Part shown: positions 54,784 through 64,000 of the stretch, one piece after another | Layout of the letters: each line of letters opens with the position of its first letter | How positions within the stretch are numbered: position 1 is the first letter of the stretch | Source: Bedellia somnulentella | Lineage: Eukaryota > Arthropoda > Insecta > Lepidoptera > Bedelliidae | Assembly (NCBI GenBank): GCA_963576735.1 | Contig: OY755189.1 | Location: 2,108,001-2,172,000, forward strand | DNA: 64,000 nucleotides | Reading direction: 5' to 3' | The notes under the pieces: model-generated | Told to the model about the DNA's origin: nothing | The model's database searches: none | What the model saw: the letters and a program-made list of their open reading frames with translations, nothing else | Translations under genes and position numbers: made by a program

Positions 54784-55200
54784 GGCTTATTCCGTTTATC
54801 CACCCTAAATAATCCTCCCTAAGTCGGATATTCGGAAACGCATGTCCGATTATCCACCCTGAACGGGGTGGATATCCGGAATGCATATAATATGGTTCTT
54901 CCGATTTTTTACCCCAAGTACAGTAATTTACAGAAACAAAATGGGTCCAAGAAACATCGTGAACATTAAAATACTTAAGATAATCATGCCTACTTTCTTA
55001 CTTACAGTTTGAATAAAAATATCTTACAAACTTAGGGTCTTTTATCTGTAAATGACTGTACGTAGGCAGGGTAGAAAATTGGAATAAACATTTTATTATG
55101 AATTCCGATTATCCACCCCGTTCAGGGTGGATAATCGGACATGCGTTTCCGAATATCCGACTTAGGGAGGATTTTTTAGGGTGGATAAACGGAATAAGCC
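54784..55200. mobile_element. Second foldback/MITE type, 417 bp, 8-bp target duplication
   Basis: Inverted ends of about 90 bp begin GGCTTATTCCGTTTATCCAC on both strands. Subterminal hairpins occur (TCCACCCTGAACGGGGTGGA). The exact duplication GAAAGGAT lies at 54776-54783 and 55201-55208. Unrelated in sequence to the surrounding foldback family. Confidence 0.92.
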
Positions 55201-55455
55201 GAAAGGATTTTCAAAAATAATTCCCCTCCGTACAACTAGTTGTACGGTTAATATATTATTAGAAAAAAATACTAAATCGTTCCCTACGAACTACGAACTC
55301 TTTATAAAGATAAGTTGGTCCGTGGGTCACACCCAGTAGTCAAATTTAAACATCCCCACCGACCAACTATTTAGTTGGTTAGTGGGGAACTGTTTAGTTG
55401 GTCGGTTTTGAGTTGTACGGATTTAGTTGGTCGGTGGGGAATACCCCGTTATCTT

Positions 55456-56235
55456 TACGCCTCAGATTTTCTTCAAAATTATTCCTAAGCGCAATACACA
55501 CTGAGCCCGCCGCGCAGCCGGCGTAAATCGGCAACTTTTTGTCGGCGGTCTTGTTTTCATACATAGGTTATACATTATTCTTTCAACACAGGCCGCCGGG
55601 ATAGGTGGGCAACGTCGGCGGCCCAGCGGGCATAAATTCAACAAAGCATACTAAATCTGTGGATTCAAACGAATCAATAGGCTTCTAATCACAGATAATA
55701 TAATACTATACTAGCTTTTAATCTATTTTAAACTTGAAATGATTTATAAAACAAGTGAATTTTATCGAAAATAACCGAAGGTACTTCAAGTTCACAAAAA
55801 CTACGGAGAACAGTTCGTATAAACGAAAACGTAATATATTTAACCCGTCTCAATTCCAGCATCAAAAATAATGCGCCCGTCACAGAGCTCTATCCGAAAA
55901 TTCTATCAAACACACTCGCTGTTTCTCACGAGGCTTTCCCACGGAACTTGAATAATTGAGTAAAACTTGAAAATCATGCAGTTTTCATTAGTACTCTTAT
56001 TCCGAATAAAAGATTAGTTCAGTCGTGAATTTTGGGTTAAGTTTAGCACTATTCTGTTTTTTGTCAAAGGCATAGTTAGGATTTTGGACAAACAGTATTT
56101 AGTTCAAGGTAAAGAAATATAGACAGACGTATCTTTATTGCAAATAAATGGTCATTCACGAGTCAAGTTCGCAGGATTTCGTAATAACATTTATGCTTGC
56201 TATTACGACTTATGTAATAAGAAAAATACATAAAT
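55456..56235. other. Intron stretch with a GC-rich imperfect palindrome
   Basis: 55495-55630 is rich in CCGCCG/GCCGGC motifs and partly self-complementary (GAGCCCGCCG...CAGCGGGC), possibly another small inverted-repeat element. The rest is A+T-rich. Confidence 0.4.
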
Positions 56236-56360
56236 ACATACATATACTTATAGATATAAATCCCTTTAAAGGGTAGCCAGAGCTACAGAATCTTCAGCCA
56301 CGTTTGAAAGTTAAGTAGGGAAAACATTGTAATATAAATGATTTTAGTGATGGGTTTCCC
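56236..56360 (-). repeat. Degenerate family A fragment
   Basis: ACATACATATACTTATAGAT through GGGTTTCCC; lacks the 5' half. Confidence 0.65.
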
Positions 56361-56403
56361 ACGATATCAAGTGTTTAAGCTTTGGGAGTTGAGTAGACAA
56401 CAT

Positions 56404-56648
56404 AAATACATATATATTTACGGCTATAAATCCCTAGAAGGGATAGCCAGAGCTAAGGAATTAGACATTCCTCAGCCACTTTTGGAAATCGAGTTGGAAA
56501 AAGATGGTAAAAATAATGGTTGTTGGCGATGGGTATCCATCCGCATCGCCAAAAAAACACTTAAAAAGCCCAAATACCCTTAGTCGTTTCTTACGATCTC
56601 CCACGAGAAGAAATGGGGTAGTGTTATTCCAAGCCGACACTACACAGC
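56404..56648 (-). mobile_element. Family A retroposon, full length
   Basis: Minus-strand copy of the CGTGGGAGATCGTAAGAAAC-type subfamily, ending CACTACACAGC. A decayed third fragment follows at about 56684-56782. Confidence 0.88.
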
Positions 56649-56859
56649 CCACATATAAATCGCTTTAAATCCAGCCAATGCTTGAGAATTAAAAAATCTC
56701 CAGGCCCTTTTGAAACTTGGGTAGGGAAAAAAGTAACTTTAAAGGCACGAATGAATCGGTTAGTGCTAATTCAAGCCAAAAAGACAAAGCAAATAAAAAA
56801 ATATGCAGTAAGAAAGCAAGTGAAATTAATTTATTTTAAATGTTGTTAAAATTAAGTTG

Positions 56860-56990
56860 TAATTAGTCTCTGCCTAGCCCAATGGGAACAATGGGCGTGA
56901 GTATAAGTAAGTAAGTAATTTATGTTACTTATTCTTTTTGTGCCTACATGGCGAATAAACGTTTTTCTTCTTCTTCTTCTTGAAATTAAT
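56860..56990 (+). repeat. LINE tail and a CTT-tailed retroposon end
   Basis: TAGTCTCTGCCTAGCCCAAT ... GGGCGTGAGTATAAGTAAGTAAGT is the RTE-like LINE 3' end. 56940-56985 is the GAATAAACG...(CTT)n end seen also at 9120. Confidence 0.6.
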
Positions 56991-57179
56991 AAGCAGTCAT
57001 TTTAAAAATATTCAGATTATGGTATCATAGTAAGATATGCTAGTCACTACCAAGCCCCTAATTGTTGAGGTGACCCCTTTTTAGGGCGGAAGGGTGGGGT
57101 GACAGATTGGTTTTATTATATAGGTATTATCATGACCTTTCATAAATGCGTGAAATTGCAATAATATATTTCATTTATA

Positions 57180-57372
57180 GCACCTTAGAAAAACATCGCG
57201 AGGAACCCCACACGGCTAAATTGTACACTATGTTGCTAAGTTTTTGTGCGTTCACTGTCCAAACTGAACGTGGGTACTCTGAACACCAAGAGGGTATCAA
57301 TGTCACATGATGTTCAGAAGTATTAGTACCTCTGCCAACCCATTCGTGGATATACGGCGTGAACGTTGATTT
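57180..57372 (+). repeat. Family B SINE 3' part, diverged
   Basis: AAAACATCGCGAGGAACCCC to ATATACGGCGTGAACGTTG; no head. Confidence 0.75.
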
Positions 57373-59037
57373 TGATTGAGTTTATAACACCTTTATAACG
57401 TTTAGTACATGTGTGCCAAAATTATACTTTAATGACGAACGAAAGGCTTTCAAGATAAATATTGGTTGATGGATTACACTACCAACCCCTCCAGCAGGGC
57501 AAGCACGAGCCGTGTTTAAACTAGTTATCGCGTGGGATAAAGCAGCCATCTCTTACGCACTTACTTAATATCGTATACTGCCATCTCATTCTAACCGTTA
57601 TCGTGTCGATAAAATAGCGCTCGTGCTTGCTATACAAATAACAATCTAGAGTGTAATTTTATTCAGTAAAATACAGATACAGGTACAACGAATAAAACTG
57701 CGTCACAAACATAAATACAGGGATAATGAAGAGAACATGCCGTTGAAATATTTTATAAGGTAATATTCGCGTGGCAATTTTTTGGTCATTCCTTTTATGA
57801 TGCGACAAATTTTATGACACAATCCTGAAAGAGAATTTTATCCTCAATTTAGATCTCTATCTAATATTCTCCATTGAGATGTTGCTTTTATTCGTTTGGT
57901 AAATATTCAATATCTAAACATATACATAATAAAAGCTAGCCATTAACTTGCTGAAGTATTATTGACCTATAATACTATTTGTTTCTGACTGAGTACATCC
58001 CGCAACTAGTGTAGTTTATCTGTCAGGTTAGAATAACACTATCTCGTTTCTTTCCGCGTTATGTCTTCGTCTATAATTTTCACTACTTTTCCCTAGGGAA
58101 ATGTAATATTGGATTTGTGGAAACCTTTGCTTAACCTTTCAATGAAAAACGGTTTTTGTGTTCGTTTTATCAAAGGTATAATTAAACTTTGTTTCATCAG
58201 TAGATTCTGCATACTGTAAAAAATCAGTTCCGAAATTATTCGAGTTCAATGAAATGTAAAAGTAATTAATAGTATTTGGAAATGCATAGCTTGATGATTT
58301 ACCATCAATCTGCTGTCCGAGCCAATCTTGGGCCAATCATTTTGATGAGTTAACGTAGCATACTGCTCACTTAGACTTAAAACATTGGCAATTGCCGATT
58401 TGTACGACAATGACGGCCCCACTTTTATCGCTCCCCTCCCTCATATTCACTATTCTTGTTTTAAAACCGTTTTAATTCTCTCACTTCCACTGATCGCGAC
58501 AAAACTTTGTTTTCTTCAATTCTTTCGAAGTCAATTCTCAGAATGTGTAATGATGTTAATGAGAAAGGCGCTGACCGGCCAAAAGTGTTTCGTTTTTTAA
58601 ATAATAACATCAATTAAAAATATAGTTCGAAAAGATTTTAAAATACGATTATTGAAACAAGAAAAACTAGACAATTTAAATAATTAGAGGCAACTACCAT
58701 ATTTTTGATTTGCAAGACTGCTATGCTCGCCACCTAGGTGTTGCTGATAATTAAATTACAACACCTTCCCCTTATTTCATTACTAATTCAAAGGGGTTAA
58801 TTCAAAATCCGCGTCGTTTTCAACTTTCGCAGCCACGTATAAAAAGTGTTATACCATGAAGATACACAGAGTAAGAGATACACAGCATAATTTTCGATAT
58901 TAATATTAGGGGTATTAGATAATATAAGGGCTCATATTTTGTTAGTTTGATGACATAGCTTGTGTATTTTACTCGTTGAGGAATATGAAAGAAACCCTAC
59001 TTGATGTTTAATTATTGGAAATAAGAGGTTTCATTGG
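57373..59037. other. Intron stretch, nothing firmly recognised
   Basis: 58018-58060 is a trace of family A (TTAGAATAACACTATCTCGT). A minus-strand open stretch at 58139-58336 starts without ATG and shows no known domain. The rest is A+T-rich. Confidence 0.4.
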
Positions 59038-59248
59038 ACAACCGCGATAATTTAGAGGGAAAACACCCACCTATCGTGCAGACAGGCGTAGGTTCAAATC
59101 CCCGGTCGGGTCTGCCTACACCACTTTGTCTTTTCTAAAGTTACATGTGTGGTTAATTTATCATTTTTATTAACGGTGAGGAAAAAACATCGTGTGAGAA
59201 CACTGAGATGAAAAGCAAATTTCCAAGTTGCGCATTTGTTAAATACAA
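59038..59248 (+). repeat. Family B SINE, 5' half with head
   Basis: Head with GATAATTTAGAGGGAAAAC and B box AGGTTCAAATCCCCGG, then body up to the family A insertion. Confidence 0.8.
59138..59248 (+). repeat. 111-bp direct repeat, left copy
   Basis: AAGTTACATGTGTGGTTAAT to CATTTGTTAAATACAA. It recurs at 59510-59620 with three mismatches; the family A copy sits between the two. Confidence 0.92.
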
Positions 59249-59264
59249 TTTTTTTTTAATACTT

Positions 59265-59509
59265 ACACATACATATTCTCACGGCTATAAATCCCTAGAT
59301 GGGGTAGCCAGAGCTAAGGAATTAGATATTCCTCAGCCACTTTTGGAAATGTGAGTGGGGAAAATATGGTAAAAATAAAGGTTGTTGGTGATGGGTCTCC
59401 AACCGCATCGCCCAAAAATCCCTTAAAAGCCCCAATACCGTTAGTCGCCTCTTACGTACACCCATCGGTAGAAACGGGGTAGTGCTATTCTAAGCCGACA
59501 CTACACGGC
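59265..59509 (-). mobile_element. Family A retroposon between 111-bp direct repeats
   Basis: Full-length minus-strand copy, ACACATACATATTCTCACGG to CACTACACGGC. Confidence 0.92.
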
Positions 59510-59620
59510 AAGTTACATGTGTGATTAATTTATCATTTTTATTAACGGTGAGGAAAAAACATCGTGTGAGAACACTGAGATGAAAATCAAATTTCCAAGT
59601 TGTGCATTTGTTAAATACAA
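59510..59620 (+). repeat. 111-bp direct repeat, right copy
   Basis: Second copy of the SINE-derived segment. Beyond it the two flanks differ. Confidence 0.92.
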
Positions 59621-60287
59621 AAAATGTTCTCTCTTATTATTGCCTATCATAAATGATATTTTAAGAAAGAACAAACTTATAAATTATCAAATGTTGGCAA
59701 TAGGTCTCCAGCAAAAACGTATCGGGTAATTTGGCTTAGCAAGCACACCACATACGACACAAACGGGAAGAAATGGGTTAATGCTATTCCACTCGTTCAA
59801 AATCGGTAAACATACGAAATTATTCTACTTATACATAAAACTTTGGTTATCTTTTCTTGAAATACCTGGAGAATGATTACATATATTTTTTTAATATATA
59901 TTTTTTTTAACTTATTGATGGTCTCTATATATAACCTAATTGGATATATACTGAAATAAGACCATTTTAAATTAAACGAATGACTCAATCTCAATTAAAC
60001 ATTCACTCAAATGAATAAAATATCTATATTTTAAATTTATTAGCATGACGAAAACCTTCGCCCATTTGATTTATTCGAGTACAGAAATACAAAGATACTG
60101 GCATCCTTTGTTCAAAGGACCCTCTACCCAAATTATTTCGTTGACATACACAACAACAATGGCTCACATACATTACCTCCGGTTTATAATTTCACCTCTC
60201 TTCATGACAACAATACAAAATTCCAAGGAAAACTTTTTAATTGTATTGAATAAAAGCACTAGCGTACTTATGATTCTCAATCTCGTA
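59621..60287. other. Flank of the unknown minus-strand gene
   Basis: 59690-59790 is a trace of family A on the minus strand. On the minus strand an AATAAA (60070-60075) lies about 215 bp past the stop codon of the gene at 60288. Confidence 0.4.
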
Positions 60288-61672
60288 TTAAGATTCCGTA
60301 ACTACATCTGTCCAACAAAATCTTGTTGGAATTTGATTTGCCGTCACTGGCTTCTCCTTTATTACTTTAATTTCATCGTGACCTATTTCAGTCCTTCGAG
60401 GAGTTTCGGAGCGGGACTTATAAGTAAATCTCATATTGTTATGTTTTTTCAGACTCTGGAATTGCAAATGTTCTTCAAGAACTGGTGTGTAAGATTCTTC
60501 ATAGTCCATTTCTTCGTTTTTCTCCTCCAGTATATCTTGACTCAAATGATCTAGTTTTGAGACGTTTAAATGAGCATCGTATAATACAGACAATTTCTTT
60601 GATGAGTCCCCCTCTCTATTGTCCATTTTAAAGTTTTTCACTATGGTTTCAATAGCTGCTAGTTTGGCAAGTACTTTTTCTAGTTTTGCTGTATTATTCT
60701 CTACTAGTTCTTGCAAAACTTTTACATCAGCATCCTCAGTTTTACTTTTGTTTATTAAATGAATGCATTCACCGACGGATTTTATAACAGACATTCGTAT
60801 ATTTTCCAAAAATAAAGTTTTTTCCTTCTCATTCATTAAATTTGCAGATACTTGAACGTATTCACTCTCTTTGTCATTTTTCGTCGGTTCATCAAAAGAT
60901 CCTTTTTTTGTTGATTTCTGGTTGCAACTCTTATCGATGTCTTTATTTTTTCTTGCACATTTCTTTTCAGATTCATCTGATAATGACACACATAAAGACT
61001 CATTTAATTGGATTTCGTTTAAAGAGTTGCTGAACGATGAACCATACGTACTTTCTCTAACTGTAGAGCATTTACTCCTTCCTGAGCATTTTCGAAAATT
61101 CTCTACTTTATTAATGTGCTGCTTCTTAGCATCACTTTGTATTTCTTTATGACATGTTTGGGTCTTAACAATTTTATTTTTAGTTCGTTTGTTGTTTGTC
61201 TTTAAGGTATAATAAACATAAGGACATTCCGTAGTCGGTGCTAATGCAATTGGAACAAGATTTTTTGCAAATTTAATTGTTTGTTCTAAAATAGAGTTAC
61301 TTCTATCGTTGTTATGATTATGTACTTTTTGTTCATGTAAGCAATGTTAATTTAATTCTGGAACCACACATTGGCTATCTGGTTTTTCGGAAACGTTATT
61401 ATTATCCGTATTGATGCCTTGGTCTTTGGTTTGCAAGTTTTCCCGAGATGTCTTCTTAAGAATTTTTTTATGATAAAACACAGCAGAGTTTAGCGAACTT
61501 TTACGTAATACGTAGTTAGCCAGATTTAAACACTGTCCATCGTACCCGATGATTTCTGAAAAGTGAAAAAAAGTTTTGAAATTAACTAAATTAAAACTTT
61601 GATACGAACCAAGGTTGGAGTTTTTGTTCTTAAATTTAGGATAAAAAACTTTAGGTAATTACCTGTAGGCAT
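60288..61672 (-). pseudogene. Two-exon gene of unknown function with one in-frame stop
   Basis: Minus strand: a short first exon ATGCCTACAG (61672-61663), donor GTAATT, 107-bp intron, acceptor TTTTCAG, second exon 61555-60288. The joined frame is 1278 nt (425 codons plus stop) and stays open except for a TAA at 61349-61347 (codon 73). It reads EIIGYDGQCLNLANYVLRKS before the stop. Afterwards come lysine/glutamate-rich sequence, a probable coiled coil (VLQELVENNTAKLEKVLAKL) and a conserved-looking end RFCWTDVVTES. Normal composition and only one lesion suggest a functional gene with a variant or sequencing error, or a very young pseudogene. No domain recognised. It lies antisense within the putative exchanger intron. 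The plus-strand frames over it are shadows. Confidence 0.55.
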
Positions 61673-62172
61673 TATAACAAATGTGGTTTAATTATTATGT
61701 TAGATGTTTTGATCTATTTACTTTAAAAATAATTAATATAAATACAAGGAAATTTTGTCGCTGTCGAAATATGACACTATGATTTGTTTTGTCTAACCAC
61801 AAACTATATAGAGAGACTAACAAACTTATTTTATATCTGCATGAGTTTATAAATTTCTTGTCAAATTATTAAAAAAGTTATATAGGTACTGCATGTAAAG
61901 ACCAGGAATATGTTGTAGGTACCTATTCTCGTATAAGAAAAAGAAAAATATTTGAAAACAACTCTTATCACTGGGGTACAAAATATTATTAAGGTCTTAT
62001 TACAGACTAAGCTATATCAAATATCTTGTAGCAATTGGTCGAGCCGTTTCATTATAAGTAATAATAAAAATGTTCACTACCAGTATTAAGATATCAATTG
62101 GAAAACTCACAATCTTAATAATTCTAAATCTATACACTAAGACTTATTTAATTTATATGCAATAAAAAATTT
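61673..62172. other. Upstream of the unknown gene, no feature
   Basis: A+T-rich; should contain the promoter of the minus-strand gene. No motif placed. Confidence 0.4.
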
Positions 62173-62391
62173 ACATACATATACTCACGGCTATAAATCC
62201 CTAGAAGGGGTAGCCAGAGCTAAGTAATTAGATATTTCTCAGCCATTTTTGAGAAGTTCAGTGGGGAAAAGATGGTAAAATAAAGGTTGTTGGTGATGGG
62301 TATCCAACCGCATCGCCCAATATTCCCTTAAAAAACTCCCTATACCGTTAGTCGCCTCTTACTAAGCCGGCGCTACACAGCTTTATTTTGA
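62173..62391 (-). mobile_element. Family A retroposon with internal deletion
   Basis: ACATACATATACTCACGGCT to GGCGCTACACAGC; the CACCCACCGGAAGAAATGGG block is missing after CGCCTCTTAC. Confidence 0.88.
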
Positions 62392-63120
62392 TGTTAAGAG
62401 TAAGTACCTACCAAAAATGTACTTACTTATGTACTTAATATCAATCTTAAAAAATCAGAGAAGTCCGTGTAGAACGGATCGTAAGATTCAATGTTCGAAA
62501 AAGTAAGTGGAACGTTGGAGGCCAATTAAGCAGTCAGTCAGGCTGGCTTCTAACAAGGTAGAAGTCGTTAATGTCTGCTCACCTATTTAATCATCCCATT
62601 CAGCGAAGGCGAAGCCCCTTGGTAGGGACATTTGGGAGCTGTATTTACTCTCGGATATAAATTAGGTCGGGTAGGAGACGGGATGCAAGCAAATATAATT
62701 AATCACTCCGAACACCTCCCTGGTGTTCTTACAAACATCGCGAGTTTCGAACAATATTACAACTGAACTATATCTTAATAACACTCATACACACGCATAG
62801 AAAACACCACGATTTAAGTCTTATAAGGAAATAGCCTTAAAATGCAAGACATGTGACCGAAGGGTTGGTAGATAAGAAGTCATGATAGCGGTGTTTTTAA
62901 AGGTCACGTGATGTTTTGCCAGCCAGTGATCAGAGTACCCTATTTTTCACCAGACTGTGTATTTGATGTAATAACGAACCTAGATTTTTGAATGATTTTT
63001 CTTCATTCGATTGGTTGATTTTAAAATTCTCTGTTTTTTTTTTTTTTAATGATTTAAACAATATCTAAGACAATAGACGTCCCATGCTTGATTACTTAAT
63101 TATAAAAGGATACGTATAGT
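62392..63120. other. Intron stretch with a decayed family B copy
   Basis: 62845-62990 is a strongly diverged minus-strand family B piece (GGTCACGTGATGTTTTGCCA). A poly-T run lies at 63035-63047. No gene. Confidence 0.45.
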
Positions 63121-63366
63121 GCTGTGTAGTGTCAGCTTAGAATAGCACTACCCCATTTCTTGCGGTGGGTGTACGTAAGAGGCGACTAACGGATTTGGAT
63201 CTTTTAAGGGATTTTTGGGCGATGCGGTTGGAGACCCATCACCAACAACCTTTATTTCACCAACTTTTCCCCACGCAACTTCCAAAAGTGGCTGAGGGAT
63301 TTCTAATTTCCTAGCTCTGGCTACCCCTTCAAGGGATTTATAGCCGTGAGTATATGTATGTATGTA
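63121..63366 (+). mobile_element. Family A retroposon, full length
   Basis: GCTGTGTAGTGTCAGCTTAG to a (GTAT)n tail; a young-looking copy with no clear target duplication. Confidence 0.9.
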
Positions 63367-63473
63367 AATAGATACGACTACGTGACTTATAGTGAGTAGC
63401 CGCCATTACTCATAAGAAGATCTTGGATTTGTCATCTAGGACAACCTCATATCCATCTCTCATTCTCATACCT

Positions 63474-63845
63474 ACATAACATATACATAATACATAAACG
63501 TTCACGCCGAATATCCCCGAAGGGGTTGGCAGAGGTACTAATACTTCTGAACATCACGTGACTTTGTCACCTGGTGTTCAGAGTACCCACGTTTTGCATG
63601 GACAGTGTACTCACGTGATAGGGGGCAGGCCTATCGCCGTTTTGTACGAATACACTGTCACATGACTAAGTACAACTCAGCCATGTGGGTTTCCTCACGA
63701 TGTTTTCCCTCACCGTTAACAACCATGATAAATTAACTACACATATGACTTTAGAAAAGACAAATTGGTGTAGGCCAGACCCAGGATTGGAACTCACGCC
63801 CTTCTGTTTTCGGGCGGGTGTTCTATCCACTGGACTATCATGTCG
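63474..63845 (-). mobile_element. Family B SINE, full length with 13-bp target duplication
   Basis: CATTCTCATACCT at 63461-63473 and 63846-63858. The head on the minus strand reads GATAGTCCAGTGGATAGAAC with B box GAGTTCCAATCCTGG. The head differs from the copies at 17398 and 19369 while the body is shared. Confidence 0.93.
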
Positions 63846-63858
63846 CATTCTCATACCT

Positions 63859-64000
63859 CTCATATAATAAAAAATAAAATCCTCTTTCTTAGAATCCCAC
63901 ACTTATAGCTCTTCCTATTTGCATGAGGTATTATCTAACTTTAAAGACAGCGGGTATTATAATAATAATAATTTTAATTTTTTTATTTTTCACTATGGTT
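63859..64000. other. Window end, no feature
   Basis: A+T-rich with a short (AAT)n run; no gene. Confidence 0.4.

Larger units (their letters stand above)
53558..55447. mobile_element. Foldback element, outer copy, with two insertions
   Basis: The ends are GAGATATTTCCCACTGACC and (inverted) GGTCGGTGGGGAATACCCC, flanked by exact 8-bp GTTATCTT at 53550-53557 and 55448-55455. Its own sequence is 53558-53586, 54756-54783 and 55209-55447; the rest is inserted DNA. It carries subterminal palindromes such as CCGTACAACTAGTTGTACGG and several GTTGGTCGGTGGGGAA units in both orientations. No protein coding. Confidence 0.88.

Noticed and set aside
53587..55447. CRISPR-like array from repeated GTTGGTCGGTGGGGAA units
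   Set aside because: Spacing is irregular, units occur in both orientations, and the structure is explained by nested foldback transposons in a eukaryotic genome.
58139..58336. Minus-strand 65-codon open frame
   Set aside because: Opens right after a stop without ATG or acceptor, and no family is recognised.
60045..60554. 169-codon plus-strand open frame
   Set aside because: It lies antisense to the better supported two-exon minus-strand frame and has the composition expected of a shadow.

Overview
The window is a piece of a eukaryotic, A+T-rich, intron-bearing genome, almost certainly an insect and most likely a moth or butterfly. This rests on the exon/intron structure of two recognisable animal genes, a dense mix of jockey/CR1-like and RTE-like LINE remains, tRNA-headed SINEs, short Helitrons, and a Gypsy element. 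The species cannot be named from sequence alone.

Host genes. (1) Nicalin (Ncln), + strand, 8016-24256: ten exons whose splice sites and phases join into one 551-residue frame. Its introns, especially introns 2, 5, 6, 7, 8 and 9, are packed with insertions. (2) The first coding exon of an SLC24/NCKX-type Na+/K+/Ca2+ exchanger, + strand, 37821-38574, in a local GC-rich block. A frame-preserving 24-nt microexon candidate lies 13 kb downstream at 51514-51537, and the rest of the gene must lie beyond the window. (3) A two-exon gene or recent pseudogene of unknown function on the - strand at 60288-61672, with one in-frame stop. It sits antisense in what would be an intron of the exchanger.

Mobile DNA fills most of the rest. 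Family A is a ~245-bp retroposon with a structured 3' end and an (ATGT)n tail. It has about forty copies on both strands, several with exact 10-17-bp target duplications. Family B is a ~365-bp SINE with a tRNA-like head. Other elements are:
- a 3.7-kb Gypsy deletion derivative with apparently identical LTRs inserted in a family A copy (13012-16748)
- three Helitrons with intact A|TC...CTAG|T ends (11995-12258, 31153-32122, 49855-51043)
- a ~700-bp DNA element with 190-bp inverted repeats (45812-46507)
- a nested set of foldback elements with exact 8-bp target duplications (53558-55447)
- LINE bodies at 3063-5484, 32125-33045, 33045-36185 and 36186-37115
- many LINE 3' tails.

Layout: 1-8000 repeats only; 8016-24450 Ncln with insertions; 24450-37800 intergenic LINE/Helitron territory; 37821-64000 the exchanger's first exon followed by a very large repeat-filled intron. 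No CRISPR array, rRNA gene or bona fide functional tRNA gene was found. No complete, obviously novel protein-based system is visible. The most unusual structures are the nested 8-bp-TSD foldback elements, the gag-integrase fusion retroelement, and the unassigned family A retroposon.
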